A stretch of 64,000 nucleotides of DNA, taken from positions 6,173,460 to 6,237,459 of the forward strand of contig OU696585.1 in assembly GCA_916048095.2 (NCBI GenBank). The letters are read 5' to 3'. The notes under the pieces are model-generated. The model made no database searches. It had not been told where the DNA came from and worked only from the letters and a program-made list of their open reading frames with translations. Source of the stretch: Sacculina carcini (lineage: Eukaryota > Arthropoda > Thecostraca > Sacculinidae). The position numbers were made by a program, and so were the translations under genes. This document shows, piece by piece, positions 50,741 to 60,996 of this stretch (position 1 is the stretch's first letter; each line of letters starts with the position of its first letter).

Positions 50741-53700
50741 TGGTAAGTACTGTCTAGGCTCTTGTTTTTTCTGGGAATAGGTTCTCGTTTACGCCGCAAG
50801 GTATTGCATTGAACGGCCCAACCTCTACCTACTCTTCCCCTTTTTCTGTTGTACTCTATTCTCACTTCTTTGCTGTCTGCTCTCGCTTCTTTTTTGCTCT
50901 CTACTCTCACTTCTCTTGTCTCCTGCTACTCTACCTCTCTCTTCGCTCCTCGCTCCTCTACCTCTCTCTTCGCTCCTCGCTCCTCTACTCCTCTCTCTTC
51001 GCTCCTCGCTCCTCTACTCCTCGCTACTCTTTTACGCTTCCACTACACTGAACCCTGGCCGGAGGTGGGAGGCGGTGTTTTGTGGCTGTGATCGGCGTCT
51101 GTGTTTGTGTGTTTGGCTGTGATCGGTGTGTGTATCGTGATGTCGGCCAACACGCCACTTGTGGCACATCAATCCACAACCCTGGACGCCGACGGCGATG
51201 TTTTGCGCGTCTTCCTGCCGCTGCCGGACGTGACAGCCTGCCCATACGAAGACTGCGGCGCCACGTACGCCATCACCCGACGTGGTGGCTACACGCAGGT
51301 ACGTGCCAGCATCCTGCGCCATCTGGAGGCGGCCCACGCCGATGTGCGCACATCAGTGTACATGTGCAGGCGGTGCCGACAACCGATGGGCGTGCGACCG
51401 TCGACCCATCGGTGTCGCCAGCAAACACCCCCGGCAGAGGCGCACACAGCGGTGCTGGCGCCCAGTTTTACCTGCCGGCACTGTCACCAGCGCTTCACAA
51501 ATTCTCGAGCGCTGGTCAACCACACAAACGTGTGCCGGCGCCAGCAGTCAACAGGAGCAAACCGGCGACAGCGACCGTCGGATCCACAGCAGCAACAGAG
51601 GAGGCGGCCAACACACCAGCGGCAGACCAATGGCGAGAGACACACACCACCCTCACACTCACAATCACCACAATCAGAAACACCACCTCCGAGTCCACCA
51701 ACACCACCACCTCACGTAATGTCCCCACGCCCACCACTCCTTCCCACACCACCACTCCTTCGCACACCACCGCTTCTTCCCACACCACTGCTTCTTCCCA
51801 CTCTAGCACTCCCACTATCACCTCTTCGTTCAAATCAAATCTCTTTTTCATACACACCATCTCCGCTCACACCCCGCATTCCAACCTTCACATCACCTAC
51901 CACGCCAACACCCACTCACACATACACCGTATCTCCTCCCACATCCCCACCTACCACCTACACTACTCTCGCCATGGTACCGGGGGCGGGGCTCACGTCA
52001 GTCGACGCGCGACCTCGTCGACTATCAACGTTTGTACGACTGGCGGGGGGTGTGCGGGAGCGGCCAACTGCAAGCGACACTGCCACGAGACCAGCACCGT
52101 CCGTCTCGCCGCCGCGCGGTCGCTGGACAGCAGCCGACCCCGCTGCACCGCCAGCGTCACCGCGGTCATACCTGGCGGCACTCATCGGGTCAATCTCCCC
52201 CTCGCCCCCGCCGCGCCCGCCGCGACTGCCGTCTTCATCTCCACCATCATCATCACCTTCGTCATCATCGTCATCCTCTTCGCCATCATCACCACGACCA
52301 TCATCGTCGCAATCGTCCTCGTCATCGTCGTCATCTTCTTCCTCACCAGCATTACATATACGATCTCAACATTCTCCATCAACACCACCAGCACGTACAC
52401 ATCACCACACGTCGCCGGCAAACAATGTCGGCAACGCTCCGCGTGCTTCCGGCGTGCCATCGTCGAGACCGGCGCGCCGGCAGAAACGACAACCACAACA
52501 GGTGAGCACTGCCAGGGGGAGTCAGTCGCAGCAGCGAGCGTCGGTGCCGCCCACACACAGACCACACAACAACCACCACACAAGAAACACCACAAACAGA
52601 CCACACAACAACCACCACACAAGAAGCACCACAAACATGCACACGAACACACTCCCTCGCACGTCCACGCCCTCATCACACTCAACACTGACACCCAACA
52701 ACACCCGACAACACACATTCATTACACCCAACAGGTATGCGCTGCTGTCTCAATCTGATGACAACAGTGCATCACCATCAGTCTCACAACAAAACCACAC
52801 AAGCCAAATCACTTCACCAGGGCGGCGCCGGGTTGTTGGAGAGCAGTCAAATGGACCCACACACCAACACCGAAACAATCACACATCACTACAGAACACG
52901 CTCACCCAGTTCCACGAACCACTCACACAAATAAACTGTAACACACCATTCTGCATACTTGACATACTCATTAACACACTCACACAGCAAGCACGGGACC
53001 TCAGCGGCCTCAACACACGACACCAAAACCACCCAAGACAAAACACGAACACCCACACAAACAATCATACACACACGCACACCGCACAATTCAGCCACCA
53101 CACAGAACACCACGACCACAGACAGATGTGGCGCAGCCCACCATATGATCCGGTAGTTGCAGCGAAAATTCAACGCGACTACCGGACCGGCAAGGCTGTC
53201 GTTTACAGACAGCTGGTGGGTGAGACAACACCACCATGTGACATTGAGCCCTTGGTGGTAGGCAGGCATTTCTGTGGCGAGACTGCCTCGTCGCCGAGAT
53301 GGTCTGACCGCCCAACGTCCGTGCCAGACATTACACCTACACCAGCAACCACACTATCACAACCCATCACAACCGCTGAGATCCAGCGCAGAATAAACAA
53401 CACACAAAACACAACACCGGGTCCAGATGGGTTGAGGTATTCAGACTGGAAACGCCTCGATCCTGACTGCTCAATCCTCACAGCCATGTTCAATGCATGC
53501 CGACTGACTGGGAGGACTCCCACCGCGTGGAAGTCTTCTCGAACCATCCTTCTACACAAGGGTGGTGACCCCCAAGAGCTGAAGAGCTGGCGACCGATCG
53601 CTCTTGGCAACACAATCGCCAAGCTCTACGCGGGTATTTGGGCCGATCGCCTCTCACACTGGGCTGAAACACACAACATCCTCACACACTCACAAAAAGG

Positions 53701-56224
53701 TTTCCGTCCCTTCGATGGCGTGCTGGAACACAACTTTGTGGTACAGTCTGCCATCGCCAGGGCTCGGAAATCCAACACATCGACACACATCACGTTTATT
53801 GACATAAAAAACGCATTCGGCTCTGTATCACACGCACTCCTGTGGGAGACACTCAGCTTGCTGGGTGTCCCCACAGACACACTTTCAATCATCACAGACA
53901 TATACACCAACAGCACCACAACATTCACCACACAACGAGGTGTATCGGCTCCCATCCCACAAATTGGAGGTGTCAGACAGGGATGTCCGCTCAGTGGTAT
54001 TCTCTTTGCCTTCGCAATGGAGCCACTGCTGCGGAGCTTGACCGAGGCAGGCGTTGAACATCTCGCCTTTGCTGATGACGTCGCCCTCATCTGTCACAGC
54101 GAGTCTCAGCTCTCTCTGGCACTGTCTCAGGTGCACGATATCTGCGCGTGGGCTGGTCTCTCCATCAATGCCAGCAAATGCGCAGTATTGTCACCTGTCG
54201 CGCCTCTCAGCACTCCAGCTGTCCTCAATGGCGTGCCTCTGCCCTCACTCGAGGCGGAGGGGCAGTACAGGTACCTGGGGAGACCGACTGGCAGGTCTTT
54301 CCTGCACGCCGACATGGATCAGCTCATGTCCGATGTTCGCCGCAAATCTAATCTTATTCTGCATTCTGCTCTTGCCCCCTGGCAAAAACTTGACTCCCTT
54401 CGCTCTTTTATCACTCCTATTCTCACTCACCCTCTTCGTCTAGGCCTCCTCACTAAAACAAGCCTTAGCCGACTACAACGAGAAATCGTGTGGAAGGTGA
54501 AGGGCTTGCTCAATCTACCGTCTCGCTCTACTCTTCACTATCTTTTCTCTCCTACTTCTTGTGGCGGCATTGGGCTGAGTGATCTGTGTCAAGAGGCGGA
54601 CATCTTGCTTGTTTCGTCATCGCTGCAGCTATTGCACTGCAAAGACGCTCGTGTAGCGACCCTGGCACTCGATCAGTTGCGGCGTGTCGTTGCCGGCAGG
54701 GTGCAGTCGGAGCCCACCACACAGCAGCTGGTGGACTACCTCAACGGGTGCCGAATGCGTCAAGGAGGCGGCTACGCCACGCGCACGTCGCGCACGCGAG
54801 TCGCCTTCAGGACCATTATGGCCAGATCGGCTCTCCGTTGGGGACCTACTGCGGACGGTGTACCCGCACTGTTCCTCAACGGCAAGGAGGTGTCTCCGCG
54901 CAAGTCATCTGCGATCATCCGAGATGAAGTGCGCAAATGGCGGCAGGCGAAGCTGGTTGGGCTGCCGCACCAGGGCAAAGTGATGTCCAGTGTGGCGGAG
55001 CAGCCAGTTAGCTCGCACTACACCTACAACGGTAGTTTCACGCGGTTTGCCGAGTGGCGCTTTGTGCACCGGGCCCGTCTGGGTCTAGTGCCACTCAATG
55101 GCTACTCCCGTGGAGCGCAGGCAGTCAATACCAGCTGCCGCCGTTGTGGGTACGCCAATGAGACCCTCCCGCACGTGCTCACACACTGTCGTGTGCACAG
55201 CGCCGCACAGCAACACAGGCACAATGCTATTCTGGCACGCCTGGTGCGCGCGCTGCCGGCTGCTGATCGGACAGGTGGAAACACTCGCGTCAACCAACGC
55301 GTTCCTGGCAGCACGTCGACACTACGGCCTGACCTCATCGTCACTCGAGGCAACCAGGTCGTAATTGTCGACGTCACAGTGGCGTTTGAGAACGGCTGTC
55401 AGGCATTCCAGTCAGCAGCTGATGAAAAGGTCGCCAAATACGCGGAGTTGGCGGCCGAAATACGGTCCCGGGGCAAGCAGGTGGATCTGCTAGCCTTTGT
55501 TGTGGGCTCGCTCGGCACCTGGTGGAAAGGTAACGAGCGTGTCCTGGGCCGCCTGCACATCAGTCGTCGCTACAGCCGACTCATGCGACGGCTGATGGTG
55601 TCGGAGACGCTGCGGTGGTCACGTGACGTGTATGTCGAACATGTCACGGGCCATCGGCAGTACGCGGAGCCCGCTCCCAGAGCGGACACATATCTTCTCT
55701 AAGCACACTCACACACGCACACATCTCTTATCAATAGCCTTAGTCATATTGCGTGTGTTATGTATATGTATGTATGTGTGTATGTATGTATGTGTGTGTG
55801 TGTGTGTATGTGCCAGGCGGTGTCCTGCGACATTTATAATTGTTATTGAATGGTCTAATGATATATGTATGTGTATGTATTTGCGAATGTGTGCGTGTGT
55901 GTGTGTGTGTATATGTGTGGATGTGTGTATGTATGTGCCAGGCGGTGTCCTGCGACATTTATAACTGTTATTGAATTGTCTAATGATATATGTATGTGTA
56001 TGGATTTGCGAATGTATGTGCGTCTCTGTGTGTGTGTGTGTGTATGGGTGTGTGTGTGTGTGTGTGTAGGAGTGTGCGTGTGTATTGTCATGTGACAATT
56101 ACAAATATTCTTTTCAATGTAACTTAAATCTTAATGATACCCATCTACCACATGCCATGTGGCATTGTTTGTATACCTGGAAATTGTGTAAATTTGTTTT
56201 TTATCATGTGCTAATAAAAGAAAA
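50741..56224 (+). mobile_element. Full-length Utopia copy 7 (mosaic)
   Basis: 5,484 bp with exact U2 junctions. The 5' part matches copy 6 at private sites. The 3' UTR has the ATCAATAGCC form, the TGTATATGTGTGG tract and the TATGGATTTGCG variant of copy 3 and the inverted fragment. A crossover or conversion tract therefore lies in the distal ORF or 3' UTR. Confidence 0.9.
51101..55702 (+). CDS. Utopia polyprotein, complete (1533 codons)
   Basis: Intact, with the same domain set and length as copies 4 and 6; second in-frame Met at 51140. It shares TSVDARP and MHTNTLP with copy 6 but has VPGSTST before the endonuclease, as in copies 3 and 5. Zinc-finger Cys/His, RT Asp and PD-D residues are all present. 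Second-best guess, with copy 6, for an active source copy. Confidence 0.85.
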   Translation: MFVCLAVIGVCIVMSANTPLVAHQSTTLDADGDVLRVFLPLPDVTACPYEDCGATYAITRRGGYTQVRASILRHLEAAHADVRTSVYMCRRCRQPMGVRPSTHRCRQQTPPAEAHTAVLAPSFTCRHCHQRFTNSRALVNHTNVCRRQQSTGANRRQRPSDPQQQQRRRPTHQRQTNGERHTPPSHSQSPQSETPPPSPPTPPPHVMSPRPPLLPTPPLLRTPPLLPTPLLLPTLALPLSPLRSNQISFSYTPSPLTPRIPTFTSPTTPTPTHTYTVSPPTSPPTTYTTLAMVPGAGLTSVDARPRRLSTFVRLAGGVRERPTASDTATRPAPSVSPPRGRWTAADPAAPPASPRSYLAALIGSISPSPPPRPPRLPSSSPPSSSPSSSSSSSSPSSPRPSSSQSSSSSSSSSSSPALHIRSQHSPSTPPARTHHHTSPANNVGNAPRASGVPSSRPARRQKRQPQQVSTARGSQSQQRASVPPTHRPHNNHHTRNTTNRPHNNHHTRSTTNMHTNTLPRTSTPSSHSTLTPNNTRQHTFITPNRYALLSQSDDNSASPSVSQQNHTSQITSPGRRRVVGEQSNGPTHQHRNNHTSLQNTLTQFHEPLTQINCNTPFCILDILINTLTQQARDLSGLNTRHQNHPRQNTNTHTNNHTHTHTAQFSHHTEHHDHRQMWRSPPYDPVVAAKIQRDYRTGKAVVYRQLVGETTPPCDIEPLVVGRHFCGETASSPRWSDRPTSVPDITPTPATTLSQPITTAEIQRRINNTQNTTPGPDGLRYSDWKRLDPDCSILTAMFNACRLTGRTPTAWKSSRTILLHKGGDPQELKSWRPIALGNTIAKLYAGIWADRLSHWAETHNILTHSQKGFRPFDGVLEHNFVVQSAIARARKSNTSTHITFIDIKNAFGSVSHALLWETLSLLGVPTDTLSIITDIYTNSTTTFTTQRGVSAPIPQIGGVRQGCPLSGILFAFAMEPLLRSLTEAGVEHLAFADDVALICHSESQLSLALSQVHDICAWAGLSINASKCAVLSPVAPLSTPAVLNGVPLPSLEAEGQYRYLGRPTGRSFLHADMDQLMSDVRRKSNLILHSALAPWQKLDSLRSFITPILTHPLRLGLLTKTSLSRLQREIVWKVKGLLNLPSRSTLHYLFSPTSCGGIGLSDLCQEADILLVSSSLQLLHCKDARVATLALDQLRRVVAGRVQSEPTTQQLVDYLNGCRMRQGGGYATRTSRTRVAFRTIMARSALRWGPTADGVPALFLNGKEVSPRKSSAIIRDEVRKWRQAKLVGLPHQGKVMSSVAEQPVSSHYTYNGSFTRFAEWRFVHRARLGLVPLNGYSRGAQAVNTSCRRCGYANETLPHVLTHCRVHSAAQQHRHNAILARLVRALPAADRTGGNTRVNQRVPGSTSTLRPDLIVTRGNQVVIVDVTVAFENGCQAFQSAADEKVAKYAELAAEIRSRGKQVDLLAFVVGSLGTWWKGNERVLGRLHISRRYSRLMRRLMVSETLRWSRDVYVEHVTGHRQYAEPAPRADTYLL

Positions 56225-56373
56225 TATCTGTTCTTTTCAGCTTAATATCTGAAACGTCCCCTACATGGGGACCAGTATATTAAACTGATTTTTGCAGATT
56301 GGCGGGGTCACAGGGCTTGCTCTGTTCCTGCCGCGGGTCGACCCGGTATTGCACTACATCCGGGAACGGTCCA
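56225..56373 (+). pseudogene. U2 snRNA 3' part after Utopia copy 7
   Basis: U2 nt 37-185, unchanged. The following spacer is interrupted after 49 bp by an LTR element. Confidence 0.94.
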
Positions 56374-56422
56374 TTTTAACTACTATCAAAACAATTCTGG
56401 CACTCAATCCAGTTAATCATTC
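56374..56422 (+). repeat. U2 array spacer, first 49 bp, left of LTR element
   Basis: Begins TTTTAACTACTATC as in other spacers and ends with CATTC (56418-56422), the left copy of the LTR element's target duplication. It continues at 61002. Confidence 0.88.
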
Positions 56423-56732
56423 TGTAATAAACGCACAGCCGCTCAACTCGCACAGCACAGTATCTCCTCCAACCGTCAAACCACAAACCCGACTCCTCGC
56501 TCACACCGTGACACACAAACACACACGCACACACACAAAGCCTCACCCGCCGCAGCAACCAATCAGCAGCGAGCCGGTCACTCGCCGCCGCCGCGGGCAT
56601 GAACAATTCACGGCGTGTCAGTCATACTAGTACATACATACATACATACAAACATAGTACACAACAGGAGCACAAACGCGAATCACACACACACACACAC
56701 ACACACTAACACTCCATGCACATAACACTACA
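56423..56732 (-). repeat. LTR (3' LTR in element sense)
   Basis: 310 bp, TG...CA ends, with CA-rich tracts and a TACA microsatellite. Identical by eye to the LTR at 60687-60996. Confidence 0.9.
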
Positions 56733-56895
56733 TGCACACCTGGCTTCAAGAGCCAACTAAACGTATAAATCTACAAGATGCGGTAAAGTGGAAACGCCAT
56801 TGTATGACGAATGACAATAACAATGACGAATGCGTATCGACTGAACACGCACTCAAACATGCATACTCACACGCACTCACACAATAGCATGAACA

Positions 56896-59800
56896 TCAAT
56901 ATTGAAATAATTGACGCGGCGCAGGATTGGCCCGTAATAAACGCACAGCAGAGCGACTAGGCAAGTCATTCGGTTGTTCACTCATCTGCACCGGTTCAAC
57001 AACTCTTTCAGGCTGAACTGCAGCAGGCGGAACTGTCACGAGAGCCGGACGACGTTCTTCTTCCTCCTGCTGCTGCTGCTGCACACCAGGCGGCACACTG
57101 ACAGCCACGCGTCGATTGCACGGCCTCAGACTTCTCACGTGACGAGGCACTCCGTCGACTTCGACGCTGAGCTGAGAGGTCACACCAGTCACAGTGCCGA
57201 TGTGTGACCTGGTGTGACAACTTGCACCTCGCTGCCGAACCCACACAACATCTCCAAGTTTGAACTTACAGCGCACAGAAGCGTTGTTAACTTGAGCGTT
57301 GCCAGAATGTGGCGGCGTCGGGATTGGCCGCGACCGCACGCGATATTTATATATCTGCATGGCAGGCGCGGAACTGTCTGTGCGGCTGTCCTTTGGAGTC
57401 ATGTTGTACCAATGTACAGCTTCCGATACAGAGCAGTTCGACCTAGCAGCGATTGTTTTGATGGTGCGATGGCTGCGCTCAGCGATGGCATTTCCAGTGG
57501 GCTCATATGCGCACCGAAAAATCAAATTGACACCCCATTTTTCGAGCATGCTTCTGAAAGCAGCGCTGCGAAACACAGTTGCGTTATCGGCCAGAACTTC
57601 CGCTGGTGGACCGCGCTCATAAAAAATGTTCTCCAATTGCATGATGACATTCACACTGTCTTGCTGTCTCAGGTGACGCCACAGTGAGAATCGCGACGGG
57701 CCACAGTCGATCACAGTGAGGTAATGGTGAAGCCCTGCGTGCGTCACGTCGATGGCCAGACGATGCCAGTTGCGCTTTACGTGCAACTTGCCTGCTGCCC
57801 ACCGCACAGGAGCAGGATCAACTGACTGGCATGCATCACAATTTCTCACCACCGTTTGGGCCATCCTTCTGCTCACACACGGGTCTTTCTTCTTCGAGAA
57901 ATACAGTGTTCGCCTCACACCAGGGTGACCAGAGGCCTCATGCACGGCTCGCACGACAGCGAGAGGATCATGCGGTGAAGTACACGGTGCTGTCGCTGCT
58001 GCTGCCACTGACACGGCTGCATTAGGCTGCTTTCTCAGCCAGGCGGTGGGCACACGAGTCAGCTGGTCCGCCAGATTGCAACTTGAGCTGACGAATGCGA
58101 CGTTAACGTCCAACTGGTACTCTGCCACCAGAGACGTGAGAACAGACAACCTCCTGCGAATAAGCATTTCACTGGCGGCTTTTGTTTGAAGCCTCGATTG
58201 CCCACTCAATGCGTTGCTTATCCAGTGGAAGACTGTGCGGGAATCAGTAACTAGACGGAATTTTTTCAGCTTCCAAATAAGCGCCAGGTTCACACCTTTG
58301 ACAGCAGCATCGAGTTCCGCCATATTAATATGAGCCGCATCCTCAGTGCGCAACCAGCATCCGTCTTCAATCACTGACCCGCCGATCTCCAATACCGCAC
58401 CCATGGCCAATGAACTAGCATCGGTCCAAACAGTGGCGTCTCCATCAACTACATCCCAGCGTCCAGTTGCAGGATCAGCATCTTTCACACGGGCCAATAT
58501 TTCCTCCAGCATTTTGCGGACTTCTCCACCGTCACGCAGCTTGTCATCCCAGCTTGCAGTTGCAGCATTTGCTCGACGCTTGATGTATGCTGCCGCCACA
58601 CGCAGCCAGCCACACACTGGCATGTGCCCTGTCAGTTTGCCACAAACTGAAAACACGTTCCGCCGTGTGAGAACATCCGGTATGTCACCAACACAGTTGT
58701 CACGGCGCCAACGCAGATGACGACCATGGCTGTCCACTCTGACACCAAGGACACGAGCGCCGTCTCGCAGTCGCTCGGGAGGTTTGCACACGAGGCCGTA
58801 TTTTTCCAGGTGTGCAACCACCTTGTCCACACCAACGACATTCGCGTTCACAAGCACATCGTCGATGTAGGAAGACGTACCCTGAAACACAGTCGGGTCC
58901 TGTTTCAACACAGTCTCCAGTACGGCTTGCATCACCAATGGGGCGACATTGAGACCGAATCCGAGTCTAGTGAGACAAAAACGGCGGCCCTCGAAATTGA
59001 CGGTTTGAAAAGGCCACAAGTCGGAGCTCACGGCGATTTGCAAGTAAGCCTTCCTCAAATCGATCAACACCGCACTGCCTCCAACACGTCTCCACAGGCG
59101 AATTTTGTCGGCACAAACGTCACTGTTGGCAGTGAATGGATTTATGAAGTCATTGAGCTCTCTGAAGTCAAGGACTGGCCTGGTTTTGTGCTTATTATTT
59201 TGAACGACAGCCATTAGGGGAATTAACGCTTTCGCAGGTCCGTGCTCTCGTTCATCATATCGTTGCAGCCAGCCACGCTTGATCCAGTCCAATACTTCTC
59301 TACGGTATTCCATTCGAACACTGGGCTTCATGGCGTATTCACGAACTTTGTTTTTTAGAGCACCTGGTGGCCGTCCGTCTGCCCATTTCCACGCAGCTGT
59401 CCACTGTTTCTTGTCAGCACTGAACTTTGCTGTAAAGTCTTGTCGTTCAATGACAAGGTCGGTCAGTTTACCCGGCATTCCACCAGAAGCATCAGCCGCT
59501 CCAGCCGTGTACTGAGTTCTTGCTGTAGCGTCACAATGCACACCAAGTCTCACATTACCCTCGCCACTGATGCACACACCACCGTAGGACGATATACCAT
59601 TCATACCCAACACAAATTCAAAATTCAACGGTTTGAAGCTGACAACCATGGCTTCAACAAATTTTGGTGAATGAGCAGCACTTTGTAAGCATACCATTGT
59701 CCTGCCAAGACTCCTATGCTTGGTGCCGTCTACAGTTACAATAGTGCAAACATATGGTTCCCATGAACCACAACACGACTGATGAATTATGCACTTGGAA

Positions 59801-59928
59801 CAGCCTGAGTCGACGAGTACAGATTTCTCACAATCATTTACTCGCATGAGTGTCGTGGGTAAGGCGTCATTGGCAAACGAGAAGACGCCGACGCTCACGC
59901 GTCTTCTCGCTGTCCGTTTCCCGAACAT
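56896..59928 (-). CDS. pol-like frame of the LTR element (protease, RT, RNase H, integrase)
   Basis: 1010 codons. An aspartic protease motif (VDSG) is near the N-terminus. RT motifs are LDFRELNDF, LIDLRKAYLQI and YIDDVLV, RNase H begins VWTDASSLAMG, and integrase has an HHCC finger (HEASGHPG...CDAC) and a D-D-E core (AIDVTH, LADNATVF, NAIAERSH). The C-terminus is Gln/Glu-rich. The domain order is that of Ty3/gypsy elements. It overlaps the gag frame by 34 bp in another frame, which is common in the family where ribosomal frameshifting is used. Gene of a mobile element, not of the host. Confidence 0.85.
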   Translation of the reverse strand: MFGKRTARRRVSVGVFSFANDALPTTLMRVNDCEKSVLVDSGCSKCIIHQSCCGSWEPYVCTIVTVDGTKHRSLGRTMVCLQSAAHSPKFVEAMVVSFKPLNFEFVLGMNGISSYGGVCISGEGNVRLGVHCDATARTQYTAGAADASGGMPGKLTDLVIERQDFTAKFSADKKQWTAAWKWADGRPPGALKNKVREYAMKPSVRMEYRREVLDWIKRGWLQRYDEREHGPAKALIPLMAVVQNNKHKTRPVLDFRELNDFINPFTANSDVCADKIRLWRRVGGSAVLIDLRKAYLQIAVSSDLWPFQTVNFEGRRFCLTRLGFGLNVAPLVMQAVLETVLKQDPTVFQGTSSYIDDVLVNANVVGVDKVVAHLEKYGLVCKPPERLRDGARVLGVRVDSHGRHLRWRRDNCVGDIPDVLTRRNVFSVCGKLTGHMPVCGWLRVAAAYIKRRANAATASWDDKLRDGGEVRKMLEEILARVKDADPATGRWDVVDGDATVWTDASSLAMGAVLEIGGSVIEDGCWLRTEDAAHINMAELDAAVKGVNLALIWKLKKFRLVTDSRTVFHWISNALSGQSRLQTKAASEMLIRRRLSVLTSLVAEYQLDVNVAFVSSSCNLADQLTRVPTAWLRKQPNAAVSVAAAATAPCTSPHDPLAVVRAVHEASGHPGVRRTLYFSKKKDPCVSRRMAQTVVRNCDACQSVDPAPVRWAAGKLHVKRNWHRLAIDVTHAGLHHYLTVIDCGPSRFSLWRHLRQQDSVNVIMQLENIFYERGPPAEVLADNATVFRSAAFRSMLEKWGVNLIFRCAYEPTGNAIAERSHRTIKTIAARSNCSVSEAVHWYNMTPKDSRTDSSAPAMQIYKYRVRSRPIPTPPHSGNAQVNNASVRCKFKLGDVVWVRQRGASCHTRSHIGTVTGVTSQLSVEVDGVPRHVRSLRPCNRRVAVSVPPGVQQQQQEEEERRPALVTVPPAAVQPERVVEPVQMSEQPNDLPSRSAVRLLRANPAPRQLFQY

Positions 59929-60671
59929 TGTGCAGCAAAATGTCCTTTAACGCCACATTTAAAGCAGTAAACATTTCTCGGCTTATGACGGCTATTATAA
60001 CGCGTATTTGACTTGTGGCTTTTCTCACTCAACTGATTGCACGTTTGTGCGCATTTGAATGACTGTTCTTTGGTGGCATTGACACAGGAACAACTGCCAC
60101 AATGGCGGTCACTCGTCGCTGAGGTGGAACAAGACATACCTGCAATGGCGGCCTCTTCGTCAGCCAATATTCCGCGAGCGCTCTCCACCAGCTGAGACAC
60201 GGTCATTTCTGATATTCGAGCGTTGGCACGGAGTGTTCGACGCACGTAGTCGGGCAGACCGTGGACGAAAGCGCTGTTTATCGCTGCTTCCTGCAGTCCA
60301 CCAGCGAGCTGAGCGAGTCGTTTTATATCCGCAAGATACGCGTCAACCGGTTCTCTAGACTGTAGCCGACGCGTCACCAGCTGATCATAAGCAGAAAAAG
60401 AATCGACCTCGAACGCCTTCACCAACGCTCGCTGAACTTGATCCACATCAAGTTTGCTTTGATCCGAAAGCTGGTCATACACTCGGTATGCATTTCCTGT
60501 GAGTCGAAGTGGGATGACGGCAGCAACAAACGAAACGTTGTACAATCTGCATATCCAATGCAACTTGCTGAACCATTCAGACACGGAGCAATCATCATTG
60601 CCTCTGAACTCCGGAATAAGTTTGATGTCAAACGCCATCGCACCAGGAGCAACACTCTCAGACTTGGACAT
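59895..60671 (-). CDS. gag-like frame of the LTR element
   Basis: Begins MSKSESVAPGAMAFDIK, 15 bp inside the LTR; an in-frame Met also lies inside the LTR but is less likely to be the start. It has a helical retrotransposon gag region (FRGNDDCSVSEWFSKLHW to ARGILADEEA) and a C-terminal zinc knuckle CFKCGVKGHFAAQC, which binds the element RNA during particle assembly. Confidence 0.82.
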   Translation of the reverse strand: MSKSESVAPGAMAFDIKLIPEFRGNDDCSVSEWFSKLHWICRLYNVSFVAAVIPLRLTGNAYRVYDQLSDQSKLDVDQVQRALVKAFEVDSFSAYDQLVTRRLQSREPVDAYLADIKRLAQLAGGLQEAAINSAFVHGLPDYVRRTLRANARISEMTVSQLVESARGILADEEAAIAGMSCSTSATSDRHCGSCSCVNATKEQSFKCAQTCNQLSEKSHKSNTRYNSRHKPRNVYCFKCGVKGHFAAQCSGNGQREDA

Positions 60672-60686
60672 TAAGCCGAAATAGCT

Positions 60687-60996
60687 TGTAATAAACGCAC
60701 AGCCGCTCAACTCGCACAGCACAGTATCTCCTCCAACCGTCAAACCACAAACCCGACTCCTCGCTCACACCGTGACACACAAACACACACGCACACACAC
60801 AAAGCCTCACCCGCCGCAGCAACCAATCAGCAGCGAGCCGGTCACTCGCCGCCGCCGCGGGCATGAACAATTCACGGCGTGTCAGTCATACTAGTACATA
60901 CATACATACATACAAACATAGTACACAACAGGAGCACAAACGCGAATCACACACACACACACACACACACTAACACTCCATGCACATAACACTACA
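60687..60996 (-). repeat. LTR (5' LTR in element sense)
   Basis: Second 310-bp LTR. Followed by the right-hand CATTC target duplication at 60997-61001. Confidence 0.9.

Larger units (their letters stand above)
36764..56373 (+). repeat. 10,359-bp higher-order repeat of the U2/Utopia array
   Basis: The series U2 3' part, short spacer, intact U2, long spacer, U2 with 52-bp stub, long spacer, U2 with full Utopia is found from 36764 and again from 47123. U2 starts 37885, 39090 and 40346 map to 48244, 49449 and 50705, all offset by 10,359. Spacer markers (CACCACTGTG, GGGGAACACGCC) agree in both. The match fades only in the 3' part of the two Utopia copies. It is best explained by recent unequal exchange, followed by conversion in the Utopia 3' region. 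Confidence 0.88.
56423..60996 (-). mobile_element. Ty3/gypsy-type LTR retrotransposon, whole-looking, very young
   Basis: 4,574-bp element on the minus strand, bounded by 310-bp LTRs that start TG and end CA and flanked by 5-bp CATTC duplications (56418-56422 and 60997-61001). It has a gag-like frame followed by a pol frame in the order protease, RT, RNase H, integrase, which suggests Ty3/gypsy; BEL/Pao is the alternative. No envelope gene is seen. The two LTRs look identical, so insertion is recent. It landed in spacer, not in U2. Confidence 0.88.
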
